A stretch of 64,000 nucleotides of DNA, taken from positions 94,221,740 to 94,285,739 of the forward strand of contig JAOWCC010000577.1 in the NCBI GenBank assembly GCA_030867875.1. The letters run 5' to 3'. Below are positions 50,901 to 57,440 of the stretch, piece by piece (the stretch's first letter is position 1; each line of letters begins with the position of its first letter). The notes beneath the pieces were generated by a model. That model ran no database searches and was not told the origin of the DNA. It was given only the letters and a program-made list of their open reading frames with translations. Made by a program: the position numbers and the translations under genes. This DNA comes from Actinernus sp. WN-2022. Its lineage: Eukaryota; Cnidaria; Anthozoa; Actiniaria; Actinernidae.

Positions 50901-53900
50901 ATAAGTGTATTTTTGGTAGTTCTACGAGGACCAAAATGTTCAGTTTATTTGATTTTATCAATGCAAACCAATTTTGTGACGATGAAAACCACCAATAGAA
51001 CATGGCGATCGCGTTTTAAGCTGTTTATTGTAAAGAATAAGGAATATTTGGTACGCGTAAAGGAGCACCCAACAGGGAATTTTCTCGTAATGATGAAAAT
51101 AATAGAAAACAGCATGGAATTTCAACAACCAAAACGGCTAATAAATCTTACTTCTAACTGGTCTAACATTGCGCCTTATATCTTGTCCTTTCTTCGGCGA
51201 GAAGTAAGCCACAACATAATACCGATTGGTAGACGATCTGGATATGCCAATACCAATACGGTTTGTACTATTCCATATCATGTTCATAAATGGCCTTGCA
51301 TTTCCTTGTAGCTGAGGACTGCACCAACTGTGATGTTTAATGGTGGTATACCAAGCTACTGTGCATGTCTGTGATACTTTTGCCAAATTTCCAGTGAAGG
51401 TGCAGAGATTTGCGTTGTACCTTTGAAGAAATAATTACTTTTTTCAGTATTTCTAGCCTATATCTAACTTATTTTTCTTCTAACAATGTTGTTCATTTAC
51501 TAAAATACAGTCATGCACGGTTCCCTGCTAGCAAGGAACAGTCACGTTAGCAGGGAATAGTCACGCTAGCAGGGAACAGTCACGCTAGCAGGGAACAGTC
51601 ACGGTTAATTTCAATTCACGACAAAACTTTAATATTTGCAAGATTGAATACGAATAAGTAATAAGTAATTTCTGTGAGACGGTTATACGGTTTAATATGT
51701 CAATATTTTTGTTACCCTGGTTCCAAAGGCAAGAGAAAAAATTGATATGTGCGTACGTATACCTAGCCTGCTATGCAGACGTATTTTTTCACTCTCATAA
51801 ATTCAAAGAAAAAAGTAACGTCTGCTTACCCGAGCACTTAATTAGTTTCCAATATGCACACCTCATTGTGTTATGGACCGATCAGATTTTACCTTCCATA
51901 TCCTGGAAAGTGAAGTAATGTTGCATTTAAAAGGATTCAGACAATACATTTACCATTGACCAATCATAGGAGTGTTCACTGGCGCGCCAATTCACTAAAA
52001 TTCTAACAATGGCTTTGATTGGGCAGAAAAATAAAACAAACGTGCTGACGTCGTGCTTGCATATTGGAGACTAATTAAGCGCTCGGGTAAGCAGACGTTA
52101 CTTTTTTCTTCGAATTTATGAAAAAATATGTCTGCATAGCAGGCTAACGTATGATTTTCGGGTCCGGGTTTTCGTAAAACTATGTAGAATGATTGAGAAT
52201 AATCAGACAGGGAGAATAAAAATTATCCGAGTTCGTTCTCACAATAACTTGGAAATCCGGCTTTTTCTCGTGAAACCGGATCCGGTTCTGGACCCTATGG
52301 AATCATAGATACCTACCCATCATACAAGTATTCCCCTGGTGGCATCATATATACCTACCCATCATACAAGTATCCCCCGATGGCGAAGTTAGGTAGGAAA
52401 ATTATGTAAATTTTGCATGTCTAGAATTGGCGAGATCCGAGATCAGGCGAGTTTTTGACAATATTTATTGAGATTCTGATGCAATATTCAGGCCTTAGGG
52501 TGACTAACCTTGGGTTTGCAGCTGACTGAATGTTGCCAGTTTGTCTATATTTAACGGCAGCTTGTTGAGCCAGTGTTTTGATACTCGGTGAGCTAATGAG
52601 TGGTCCACCAGCGTGCAGGTGACGAAAGTCATTGATGTACGTCAAAATATCTCGTTGCGTCGTTGCTAAAAAGGTACAAGAAAAGAAACGGTGTACAAGT
52701 CAGAAACAAAACACAGGGTAAAGCATCAATTGTTGCGGAACTTGTGAACGTAATAATTGAATTTATGTCGAGACATCATATCATTATCGGAGGCAGCCAA
52801 GACTGAGTTTTTACAGATCTTTAACCGGAAAAACAGTAATCAATGACGCAGGAAAATAGGGATTCTGGGTAATCTTCACTTGAACACTTTAGGAACCAGA
52901 GAACTGCTATCTACCTCTTAAGCCCGGCTTACACGATAGCATTTTGGGCACGGTACTCCTAAATTTTGGTACGCGTGCCAATATTTTTCGGCACGGCATT
53001 CCTGATTTTTGTGGTGTAAATAGAAATGTTCCGGGTACGCGTGCCCGAAAATCTATGGTCCTGAGACCCTGTGATCATGAAATGATAGTATCGGCTCGCC
53101 TGGTTGGAGTGCCGTGCCCAAGTTAAGAGTGCCGTGCCTAAAATGCTTGTCGTGTAAACCGGGTATTATTTAGGAGTTTTCTTGCTCCACCTTCACTGAA
53201 GAGTTATGTAATGTTCATATTTAACGCAAATAAGTAACATGTAGGTTTCAGTTGTCATTAAACCATTGCGTGATGTTTCAAACTGAGCTGTGTATTACTG
53301 ATGTCTTCAAAGACTGAGCTCGACTGCCGCGCATCACGCATATAGCATATAAGGGAGTTGAAACGTGTAACGCCCATACTTCGCTTTAGTGCCATGCTCT
53401 GGATTATTCAGTGAGTAAAAATGACCATATATGGATAAAATGACCATATATGGATAAAATGACCATATATGGATAAAATGGCAGTCGCGTTCTGTGACTA
53501 GACTTGACTGCTACGCTAGACTGCCACGCTAGACTGTATTGTCCAAATATGGTACTTTTTATTCACTGAATAATCCGGAGCATGGGACCGATGTTACACG
53601 TTTCAACTCCCTAATATGTTTAATTTCCAGCACTACTCAGTATCTAACCTGCAATCATGCCCCCCTTTCCTACGAATTTACAGCGCGCGTGGAAAAGGAA
53701 GAGTAGGGAAAGGAGAGCCTGATACAAATACTTGTCGAAGCACGTGTAAACAGACCATATGATGGCCTTTTTCTGATTGGTTGAAAAACAATTGCGGTAT
53801 TCTGATTGGTTCGTACATTTAAAAGTGCGACTTCTGGCGCGCGCAGTTAAATTACTGGAGCATCCTAAGAACGCGCGATTTCATTGGCTGCTCAGCGTGC

Positions 53901-55536
53901 TTGATGTAAGGGTTAGAGACTGCTTGTGAGTGCTTTATCGACAGATAAAGGTACGCGCTGACTGTACGATGAACGAAAAATAATGAATACTGCAGGAGGC
54001 CGAAGGCCGAATGTAGTATGAAGAAATTTTGAGTTCATCGTACAGTCAGCAAGTGACTGTATTTTGCCGATAAAGCACAAACATAAAGTCTCTAACCCTT
54101 TTAATATTCAAACTGAGTGCACTGTCAGCCGTGAATTTCAATTGAAATCAGTTGTCAATAACAATTTCATAAAGAAGTCAATTATTTCGCATGAATTAAA
54201 TCATTTTACGGTAAATATCTCCACAAAGAAATGTCATTTCAATAGACAATTAATAAAAACAGAAGTAGATAACTTTGCAAAGAATAATTTACTTTGGCGT
54301 TCGGTCAGTTTAGTTGACGCCTTGCGAGTATGTTTGTACATTTAACTCGAAAACGTTTCTATTGGAGCCATGTATTCAAATATCGAGTATTTAGCCGGCT
54401 TAAATCCTAGATAGTCTACTTTCTTTAATAGTTTCTTTCATTCGAAAATAACTAACCTGCAGATTACAGTGAATTGAAATCTTGAAACCGGCCTCCGTGT
54501 GCTCGGCTCTGATGCAAACATTTTCCAAATAAAAAATCCTAGGTTTTCGAACCTTCCACTGAATTGTCGCTTCATTGTCTTCTCTTATTGACAGAGTAAG
54601 GTCTCGCCGGAAATAAAATCCATTTCTTAAGTAAGACTGCTAGAGTGTTGTAGAAACTTTTGTTCACTCGGAAACATGTTGACTTGTAAAGTTGTACTTC
54701 CAGCACTCGCAAATCAGCCATTTCCAACGAGCGATTATGCAAATGTTCGCCTCAAAATATATCTTCTGTCACACAGGCAACAGAGTTCAATCCTGTCGTT
54801 ACCTTTCTAGTAATTGTCTGCATTTTCACTGTTTAATATGCGATTGTAATGAGGTTTTCCAAGCCGTTCAAACACGTAACTAAGCGAAGGACTAGGTCTC
54901 CCTTTCCCTTGGTAAGAGAGGGTCTGGTCGAGTGCTGTGGTCACCAATAATGCATGCTCATTAGCCAATCACATGCTTGGATTTTGTACAATGCACGAAA
55001 TTTGAACATTAATTTCTTTTATAATATAGATACGATAGTACGCGCGCTCTGATTGGCTAAGAAGCCACGTTTTATCAGAGTATATAACATGGTTAGCCGT
55101 GTTATATAGTTTTCAACTGGCGGTTTCCTTTCATCGGGCGCGTAAATCTATATTATAAAACAGATAAAGAAGCCTTAAATCCATGTTTTATACTATCATA
55201 TAACACTCTGGTCATTTGAGAATACTCTAGAAATGTTGAAAGCACGCGCCTTCGGCTTGTGCTTTAACATTTCTGTCATGTTCTCAAATGCCCATCGTGT
55301 TTTATGATAGTATAAAACATGGCTAAGGCTTCTTTATTTGTTAAATAATGCACGCTCGAGAATTTCTTTCCTCGCGTTCCGTTCGTGCATCCGCAGTTTT
55401 CAAGACCTCGGACGTGCATTATTTTGTTATAGAACATGGAGAACCATCTATTATTTGTTAAGTAAAATATCTTCAAACCTTGCAGCAGTCGAGCCACGAA
55501 CACGCAAAGCACGATGGGAAGATAGATGATATTCAT
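25706..55536 (-). CDS. Gene B: secreted CAP - C-type lectin - SEA multidomain protein (assembled model)
   Basis: A gene-level entry joining 13 exons on the minus strand: 55536-55479, 52665-52509, 51420-51152, 49232-49209, 45234-45040, 44459-44259, 42759-42647, 35337-35282, 35106-35086, 33848-33724, 31606-31589, 28543-28535 and 26991-25706. Lengths sum to 2532 nt, exactly 844 codons with stop, and every junction agrees in phase. Approximate domains: signal peptide 1-19, CAP 20-161, linker 162-169, CTLD 170-301, SEA-like 302-406, linker 407-415, Cys/Tyr-His/PST/acidic region 416-843. The CAP and lectin parts lack key family residues. Weak points are exon 1 (GTTTGA donor), the 9-nt exon, and two other exons (57.9 and 54.6 kb) that overlap the start. 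The CAP and CTLD-SEA parts could be separate genes, but no start codon with a leader was found between them. Confidence 0.6.
27212..27360 (-). repeat. SINE-like or short retroelement 3' piece
   Basis: Contains a GTAAAGTAAAGTAAAG microsatellite tail next to AACTTTATTTAACGTCGG, and a body (CCTACGATTTTACGTCCTTA, AGAAGACGTG) shared with the repeat at 32640-32850. The tail position suggests minus-strand orientation. Confidence 0.5.
28535..28543 (-). CDS. Gene B candidate 9-nt micro-exon
   Basis: CCGACTGTG lies between TTATTTCAGCACAG and a strong GTAAGTAC donor. Phase 1 in and out gives T-D-C-V across the junctions, directly before the Cys motif of the last exon. Use of the earlier AG would give a 14-nt exon that breaks the downstream frame. 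The model also stays open if this exon is skipped. Confidence 0.4.
28851..29020 (-). repeat. tRNA-derived SINE head
   Basis: Read on the minus strand, it begins GGAAAACCCGGTTAGCTTAG (A-box-like TTAGCTTAGTAG) and carries a B-box-like GGTTCAAACCC about 45 nt later. The body contains GATGAAGGTGCTGCC. The same B-box and body occur in 32640-32850. It is a retroposon, not a functional tRNA: there is no acceptor-stem pairing that I can build. Confidence 0.65.
30108..30275 (+). pseudogene. RecQ-like helicase N-terminal fragment, left arm
   Basis: An ATG-initiated 55-codon frame, beginning MADDTNGLGMALEKAFETFG and continuing ISELFPEQRKAI and VSRKD. Q-motif-like FxPEQ..AI, followed by RKD, precedes the ATP-binding motif in RecQ/DEAD-type helicases (the expected continuation would hold a GxGKS loop). 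Here the similarity stops right after RKD and the frame ends at TAG. Its inverted counterpart is at 30740-30985. Confidence 0.6.
30740..30985 (-). pseudogene. RecQ-like helicase N-terminal fragment, right arm
   Basis: An inverted copy of the fragment at 30108: MADDTNGLDMDFEKACETFG, then ISELFPEQRKALLSFVSRKG. The helicase similarity ends at the same point as in the left arm and runs into unrelated residues (VLATTAASIRRRPG). The shared breakpoint shows that one captured fragment was duplicated as an inverted repeat. Confidence 0.6.
31312..31481. mobile_element. Near-perfect hairpin, about 70-nt arms
   Basis: The left arm runs from TTTTAATATATTCACATAC through CGTGCCACGTGCGAG to AAAAGCGGCT. The right arm is its near-exact complement ending GTATGTGAATATATTAAAA. 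The loop is about 28 nt. High arm identity suggests recent origin or gene conversion between the arms. Confidence 0.8.
31589..31606 (-). CDS. Gene B candidate 18-nt micro-exon
   Basis: A very strong pyrimidine tract and acceptor (TTTTTTTCTTTTCTTTCAG) is followed by 18 nt and a consensus donor (CAA then GTAAGTGT). Read in phase 1 it adds A-H-A-S-S after the SEA-like domain, and it leaves in phase 1. Confidence 0.6.
32172..32453. mobile_element. Foldback MITE with ATCCAGG duplication
   Basis: Arms CATAGTTAATAGAGTGGAAT and its exact complement, extending to GGTTATGAAACCC. ATCCAGG repeats on both flanks. To its right (32455-32600) is a second small repeat containing four copies of GTAGTTTA/TAAACTAC. 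Confidence 0.75.
32640..32850 (-). repeat. tRNA-derived SINE, same family as 28851-29020
   Basis: Minus-strand B-box GGTTCAAATCC, with the body shared with 28851-29020 (GAAGGTGCTGCCTTTGTGA) and with 27212-27360 (TAAGGACGATAAATCGTAGG). It links those two pieces as head and tail of one family. Confidence 0.6.
33226..33345. mobile_element. Short foldback
   Basis: Arms AATTGTCTGTGGCGAGCTAC then CAGTTATTTGC, and the right complement GCAAATAACTGGTAGCGAG then GCACAGACAATT. The loop is about 20 nt. Confidence 0.7.
33724..33848 (-). CDS. Gene B exon: end of SEA-like domain
   Basis: A 125-nt exon with acceptor TTCCTGCCATTGTCAG and donor CAACCAG then GTAATG. Only one frame is open (phase 2 in, phase 1 out). 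It reads RRGTAVTLSMRFRSKIAD, then a stretch ending RPSERLISVTLDQP. The G-T-A-V strand followed by a hydrophobic strand fits the part of SEA domains that normally carries GSVVV. The self-cleavage G-S is not present. Confidence 0.7.
34385..34497. mobile_element. CRE-type foldback, family M3, copy 2 (diverged)
   Basis: Contains GCGTCTCTTGGCGTACCTC, CTTGTCACGTTGTTGTGAT and ATCATCTGTGAGTCCACGAT, in the same order as 43301-43466. The palindromic CRE core is mutated here. Confidence 0.45.
35086..35106 (-). CDS. Gene B 21-nt micro-exon
   Basis: Acceptor ATCATTTCTAACAG, 21 nt, donor GTAAGTG. Phase 2 in and out adds P-L-S-I-S-G and joins the exons at 35282 and 33848 without a break. Confidence 0.6.
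35282..35337 (-). CDS. Gene B exon: middle of SEA-like domain
   Basis: A 56-nt exon with acceptor AAATATTCCAG and donor GTAAGA. Only the phase 0 frame is open, reading RASGRIGGGLRSIKVKSV and leaving in phase 2. It matches the central SEA strand that follows the first helices. Confidence 0.65.
35345..36060. other. Retroelement-like 3' sequence and unassigned region
   Basis: A run of AATAAT units with CTTATATTGCGCAAAATCAC near 35385 resembles the tail of a non-LTR element or SINE in minus orientation. The segment at 35640-35675 (CATTACCAGAAATCAC) is repeated inverted at 39930-39950. The open frame at 35640-36053 (minus) shows no recognised domain. Confidence 0.35.
36360..36490. mobile_element. 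Foldback MITE
   Basis: Arms ATTACACGGTGGTGCGAAGA and, at the right, AAACCACCGTGTAAT, with an inner GAAGTTTATCCTCGAG and its complement. The loop contains GTGAGCGCAGCGAACGAG. Confidence 0.7.
36829..37110 (-). mobile_element. Non-LTR retrotransposon 3' UTR remnant
   Basis: Minus strand reads GTAAATAAAGAATATTGTATTG, a polyadenylation-like signal followed by an ATTGT microsatellite tail. No reverse transcriptase remains in this piece. Confidence 0.4.
37196..37219. repeat. Poly-G tract
   Basis: About 24 consecutive G followed by TTAGGTTAGGGTTATGG, inside the large gene B intron. Confidence 0.9.
38543..38996. mobile_element. TA-flanked foldback MITE
   Basis: Termini TTAGGGCCGAATCGCACTAA and CAGTGCGATTCGGCCCTAA, with inner similarity. 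It fits a Tc1/mariner-type MITE with TA duplication. A deceptive splice-site pair lies in its left terminus. Confidence 0.7.
39612..39720 (-). other. Possible non-coding first exon with donor
   Basis: A GC-richer 100-bp segment on the minus strand ends at a consensus donor (CTTCTA then GTAAGTAT), and another donor (TTGTAAAG then GTAAGTAG) lies at 39184. Either could belong to 5' UTR exons of an internal transcript of gene B, but no coding continuation was found. Confidence 0.2.
39898..40095 (-). mobile_element. Non-LTR reverse transcriptase C-terminal tail
   Basis: Minus strand reads APKVWNSLLRELRLISSVDS, then FKPHYQKSQ and a stop. This is the characteristic end of jockey/CR1-like reverse transcriptase ORFs (WN.LP/L followed by a short helix). 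The upstream part is frameshifted (GDRAIR). Confidence 0.65.
40160..40905. mobile_element. Foldback-like element with GGCACGG repeats
   Basis: Ends AAAGGCCCAAATCATACTAC and CTGTGTAAATGGGCCTT. Many copies of TTGGCACGG or CCGTGCC and of GGTACGCGTACC occur inside. A related element is at 52916-53168. Confidence 0.5.
41722..42064. mobile_element. hAT-like foldback MITE, family M1, copy 4
   Basis: CAGGAGTCCATTACCAGGAG at the left and CTCCTGGTAATGGGCTCCTG at the right, with an exact 8-bp duplication CTCGTAGC on both sides. The interior is close to copies 1 and 2. Confidence 0.9.
42478..42645. mobile_element. Foldback element, ATTTCGTATGAGTGGG family, copy 2
   Basis: Left ATTTCGTATGAGTGGGCAAG, right CCCACTCACGCAATACTC. 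It abuts the donor of the gene B exon at 42647, so the first bases of that intron come from or touch the element's end. Confidence 0.55.
42647..42759 (-). CDS. Gene B exon: start of SEA-like domain
   Basis: A 113-nt exon with a strong acceptor (TTTTCTTTTCTACAG) and donor ACA then GTGAGT. Only the phase 1 frame is open, and it leaves in phase 0. It reads KSVFRTEILFSKFRWNPNFR, then LNSKAFRDMVTGI. This matches the SEA start: a strand (F..EI.F), a short acidic or basic turn, then LNSKAF..M helix residues. The CTLD exon before it also ends in phase 1. Confidence 0.7.
43301..43466. mobile_element. CRE-containing foldback, family M3, copy 3
   Basis: Arms GCTTCTGTCCTGTTATAGAT and ATATATGACAGGACAGAAAC, each followed inward by CAGATGACGTCACAACGTGA or its complement. 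Three TGACGTCA sites lie in 100 bp. Confidence 0.75.
44259..44459 (-). CDS. Gene B exon: second half of C-type lectin-like domain
   Basis: A 201-nt exon with acceptor CGGTTTTTCAG and donor GTGAGA, phase 1 in and out. It reads GLSDRLREGSFAWLDGLYFA, then ENCVAW and CWSDRNCKERLPFMC. This is the C-terminal half of a CTLD: WIGL core completed across the junction, DG motif, ENCV, W-x-D-x-x-C and FMC. The EPN/QPD sugar- and Ca-binding motif is missing (VPVNARGS is at about that place) and WND is WSD, so classical Ca-dependent sugar binding is doubtful. Confidence 0.9.
44670..44950. mobile_element. Repeat related to the 29.5-kb foldback
   Basis: Shares ordered segments with 29460-29780: CAAGAACCACTC, CCAGAATTCTAGTCTGGC, GGAAGAACTCATTTATGTTG and GGAATGTC. 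It contains one half only. Confidence 0.6.
45040..45234 (-). CDS. Gene B exon: first half of C-type lectin-like domain
   Basis: A 195-nt exon with acceptor TATTTATTCTTGTAG and donor GTGTGT, phase 1 in and out. It reads CTTGYTRFGSSCFKFHNGRV, then TWDQAVTQC and NGYMWI. This is the long-form CTLD start: two early Cys, the first helix with A.. .C, and WIG completed by the next exon. An in-frame ATG upstream (45274) with a leader-like run (YLVIFILVA) lies in a MITE terminus and is judged not to be the start. The donor is not optimal but the phase agrees. Confidence 0.85.
45262..45722. mobile_element. MITE with GGGCGC...GCGCCC ends
   Basis: Left GGGGCGCGTTTCATTCGACC, right GGTCGAATGGAATGCGCCC. It lies about 27 bp from the acceptor of the CTLD exon, within the intron. 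Confidence 0.65.
46321..46460. mobile_element. Foldback MITE
   Basis: Arms GCCATCTTGGATTCAAAGCG then AGGCA, and the right complement TGCCTCGCTTTGAATCC then AAGATGGC. The centre has CTAGGTTAGCCTCATT. Confidence 0.75.
46640..47935. mobile_element. Inverted repeat pair with hammerhead-like cores around a retrotransposon tail
   Basis: 46640-46930 and 47690-47935 are inverted copies (shared CATGTTCGTATATTTGAATT, GTTTTTATATCTTCACAACT). Each holds CTGATGA, then GGTTGGC, a 3-nt loop, GCCAGCC and GAAAT (47842-47873 plus, 46701-46729 minus). CTGATGA, stem II and GAAA are the conserved hammerhead core, common in Penelope-like element ends. Stem I could not be paired. A hairpin with arms GGTTGAAAAAGTAGTACG lies at 46895-46990. 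Confidence 0.55.
47000..47680 (+). mobile_element. Non-LTR retrotransposon 3' end
   Basis: One open frame from about 47003 to the stop at 47513: YKALIQPYFDYCSPLWDTCG, LQKVQSRAARVITGTNYDTR, SILMYKTLNEQSAPYLRNYF and AMLWNSLSDEAKTASSLRQF. These are the well-known tail motifs of jockey/RTE-jockey-like reverse transcriptases in invertebrates. The 3' end is short and terminates in AAAGTAAGTAAG-type repeats near 47665. The element is 5'-truncated: catalytic motifs are absent. Confidence 0.85.
48069..48680. mobile_element. Foldback element, about 610 bp
   Basis: Long inverted arms: left GAACATGAAATAGAGGCTAA then ATAGTGGATATCACTAATCT, right AGATTAGTGATATCCACTAT then TCGATTTCATGTTC. Inner block AATCACGTGGTTG and its complement. 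The open frames here arise from the arms. Confidence 0.75.
48890..48990 (-). repeat. tRNA-like / SINE head candidate
   Basis: Minus strand has A-box-like TTAGTGTAGTGGGCGCG and B-box-like GAGTTCGAGCCCGAG about 60 nt later. The spacing is longer than in a normal tRNA and no CCA-end stem is visible, so a SINE or tRNA pseudogene is likelier. Confidence 0.35.
49209..49232 (-). CDS. Gene B 24-nt micro-exon (CAP-CTLD linker)
   Basis: Acceptor with a long pyrimidine tract (TTTGTTTCTTTTTACAG), 24 nt, donor AAAAG then GTATGA. Phase 1 in and out gives VTQASPK between the CAP and CTLD exons. The upstream frame looks like a signal peptide (FLIVYFILFLF) but has no ATG before a stop. That hydrophobic look is the translated pyrimidine tract. 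Confidence 0.55.
50543..50712. mobile_element. Foldback MITE
   Basis: Arms AAAATCACATGCCTGACTCG then GTAATTCCACGTTAAATTGC, and right complement GCAATTTAACGTGGAATTAC then ATGTGATTTTCCT. The centre is GATATCG-rich. Confidence 0.75.
51152..51420 (-). CDS. Gene B exon: C-terminal part of CAP/SCP domain
   Basis: A 269-nt exon with acceptor TTATTTCTTCAAAG and donor GTAAGA, phase 2 in and phase 1 out. It reads YNANLCTFTG, AWYTTIKHHSW, ARPFMNMIWNSTNRIGIGIS and YYVVAYFSPKKGQ, ending NVRP. This is the CAP order: the GENL region, WYxE region, HFTQ.(V/I)W region and the YSP strand. The conserved acids and histidines are changed (GENL to NANL, HFTQ to PFMN, WY.E to WYTT), so the metal-binding tetrad is lost. 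The frame would otherwise stop 5 codons past the donor. Confidence 0.85.
51533..51605. repeat. Short tandem repeat, 18-bp unit
   Basis: About four copies of GCTAGCAGGGAACAGTCAC, with small differences, in the intron between the CAP exons. Confidence 0.8.
51762..52148. mobile_element. Foldback MITE, family M2, copy 2
   Basis: Termini TAGCCTGCTATGCAGACGTA and TGTCTGCATAGCAGGCTA. Matching inner blocks AAAGTAACGTCTGCTTACCC and complement. TA ends suggest TA target duplication. A diverged copy is at 10322-10850. It is in the intron between the two CAP exons. Confidence 0.8.
52509..52665 (-). CDS. Gene B exon: N-terminal part of CAP/SCP domain
   Basis: A 157-nt exon with acceptor CTTGTACCTTTTTAG and donor GTTAGT, phase 1 in and phase 2 out. 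It reads ILTYINDFRHLHAGGPLISS, then LAQQAAVKYRQTG. This corresponds to the CAP start (HN..R..H..PPL, then A..WA). The first histidine of the HN..R motif is Ile here. The next exon in agreeing phase is 51420-51152. Confidence 0.8.
52916..53168. mobile_element. Foldback MITE with GGCACGG repeats
   Basis: Ends AAGCCCGGCTTACACGATAG and TTGTCGTGTAAACCGGGTAT. Inner TTTTGGGCACGGTAC and GTGCCGTGCCTAAAATGC. Related to 40160-40905. Confidence 0.65.
53350..53615. mobile_element. Foldback MITE with internal 20-bp tandem repeat
   Basis: Arms GGGAGTTGAAACGTGTAAC and complement, and ATGCTCTGGATTATTCAGTG with its imperfect complement. Three copies of ATGACCATATATGGATAAA follow the left arm, and two copies of CTACGCTAGACTG-like units precede the right arm. 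Confidence 0.7.
53909..54103. mobile_element. Foldback MITE
   Basis: Arms GGGTTAGAGACTGCTTGTG and AAGTCTCTAACCC, then GCTGACTGTACGATGAAC and complement. The centre is GGAGGCCGAAGGCCGA. Confidence 0.7.
54457..54636 (-). CDS. Exon of an unidentified gene (gene C)
   Basis: A 180-nt segment, fully open only in phase 0, between acceptor ACACTCTAGCAG and donor CTGCAG then GTTAGT. It reads SYLRNGFYFRRDLTLSIRED, then NEATIQWKVRKPRIFYLENV and, later, EAGFKISIHCNLQ. If not spliced, the frame continues 19 codons to a stop. The family is not recognised. The alternating hydrophobic pattern and two Cys suggest an extracellular beta-rich domain. It follows 57927-57875 in agreeing phase. It does not join the CAP exon in phase. 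Confidence 0.55.
55020..55330. mobile_element. Nested foldbacks
   Basis: Outer pair ATCTATATTATAAAACAG/TTATAATATAGAT and inner pair CATGTTTTATACTATCAT/ATGATAGTATAAAACATG with GCGCCTTCGGCTTGTGC at the centre. Several CCAATCAG-type motifs are in the flanks. Confidence 0.55.
55479..55536 (-). CDS. Gene B candidate exon 1: signal peptide
   Basis: The ATG encodes a 19-residue leader, core IIYLPIVLCVFVARLL, and reaches GT in phase 1 (CAAG then GTTTGAAG), which fits the phase-1 entry of the CAP exon. The donor is weak and the bases before the ATG are not a good translation context. It lies between two gene C exons on the same strand, so it may be a chance match. Alternative: the CAP exons belong to a longer gene that starts further upstream. 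Confidence 0.4.
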
Positions 55537-55949
55537 CTAGGCGCTCTTGACGTCAAAGAATCTGTTGGATATAGAAGTATTGTTAAACATGACCCTGAAT
55601 TTAAAAGGAAAATCTACTCGCCTTTTACCGCCGCATTCCCGAGTTTTGATATTTTTTTGTTTATTCTGGCAAAATCAGTTTATACTAGTTCCAGTAGGAA
55701 AAGTTGTTTTGTTACCCTGCGAGCAGTCTTCTTCAACTCGACGAAACGAGAAGAAATGTAGGGTCTGCAGTATTTTTGTTGTTTTCGTATTGAGCATGCG
55801 CCGACGGTTCGCCCAAGATTCTGATCGAGTCAAGCCTGTTAAACCGGTTTATCAGCGTGCGGCTAATTATTTGTTTTACGCTGATGACCAAACCTGAGCC
55901 CACTTGGCCGCCATTGTTGTAGTGGGCTCCGGGTCAGTCAAACCTCTGA

Positions 55950-57440
55950 AATCCTTAATTGAGCTTGCGTGCACTGCTATTATTGAGGTGTATTCAGTGT
56001 CAAGAGATTGCTGTTAAACCATTGACACATGGACAGAAGGTCAGCGTTCAATTTATCTTTAAGTTCCTGAGCGTTAGTCGAAGAGCAGTAAATTACTGTA
56101 TGTCGCCTCTGACAACAATTAACACACGAGGGTAAGTTATTTACGAAATCTAGAAATAGTAGTTGCCCGGCCTAAGACGCTTCCTGAGGAACTCTGACAG
56201 GAACTTTCTTGAGAGAGGAAGAGACATTTGCCTGGTTGGTGATTGGGCTTCTGTTAGATAGATATTGGACGTGAACCAGTTCACACTTGTGTCAGAAAAG
56301 CCAGCCGCAACTAGTTTGTTGAAGAGAATAGTATTATATTGCCTTTTTGGTCAATAGTGTCAAACGCTTTTGACAAGTCTAGGAAACAGCACCAGTTACT
56401 AGACTACTGTCCATATTCCCAAGGTTACTAGAATCGGTGAAGTGAGTGAGAGCGATCTCTGTTGAGAGTTTAGGTCTAACGCCAAACTGCCTGGGTGTAA
56501 GGATCTTTCCTCCATAAGGTAATCAATCATATACTTGTGCATGAATGGCCTTCTCGAGGATCTTGCTAACTGTCGGGAGGATTGTAATCGACCTGTAATT
56601 GCTGGCGTTGCTTCGGTCACCAGATTTGAAGAAATATGTTACTTTACCAAATTTTCAGATAGAAGGCAATGTTGGCTGAGACTCAAGCGAGCGATTAAAG
56701 ATCCATTACATTTTTTGATCAAAGCAGGAGCTATAACGCTTGCAGAGGCTTTCTGCAGTCTGGCGCTGATGCGATCAAGGCCAATTGCTTTATTTGTCTT
56801 GAGCATTTTTGGTTGTCTATGCACAAAACTTTCTTCAACTGGAATGAAGACAAAGTTCCGAGTCCTAGCGATCGATTCGCCAGAATGGTAGAAAAAGTTA
56901 AGGCTTGCTTTTATTTTAGCATCCAATTTAGTCAGTCCTACTGTGGAAAAATAATTATTCAAAACCTCGGCAATCAACTTTGAGTCAGTATTAGGTACGT
57001 CATCAACTTCAATACATGAAGGGATTGAGGATGTTTTTCGCGAAGTAATCTCGTTTAGTGTTTTCCATGTTCCCCTCTATTTCCCCTGTTCTTGATAAAG
57101 TTTAAATAGTAATCAGCTTTGCACCTTTTGGTCAGCTTGTTTACGTAGGATTTTATCTTTTTGTACATGCATATATAGACCAATGCATTTAACGGCTTTT
57201 CGGTGGTTGTAATCTCTGTCTTGCATGGCGTTGCATAACTCTCAAGTCATCCAGGGCACTTGTATTCCCTTGATTCTAGATATTTTTAATTGGAGCATGT
57301 CGATTGGCTGTATACGTAAATAGTTGGTTCCAAGTTTCAACAGAACTATTGGTGTCAAATTGCTCGTCGACGACATTCCAACAGATGCCTCTGATTTCAG
57401 TCAGGAAAGACTCCCTTGAGTAGTGCGTCTACGATCGATT
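55950..57440 (-). mobile_element. Degenerate non-LTR retrotransposon, RT N-terminal to middle part
   Basis: Minus strand, 5' to 3': NAMQDRDYNHRKAVK, NYFSTVG, NKAIGLDRISARLQKASASV, HAQVYD-like and YLMEERSL, LDLSKAFDTI (RT motif A with its catalytic Asp), VPVRVPQ, LNADLLSMCQWFNSNLLTLN. Several frameshifts and stops break the frame. Motif order fits the jockey/CR1 group. The YADD motif could not be recovered. Confidence 0.75.

Noticed and set aside
53632..53660. Exon-like segment with GTTAGA donor between gene C and the CAP exons
   Set aside because: The needed 0-to-1 phase is not open and the sequence looks like a dispersed repeat.
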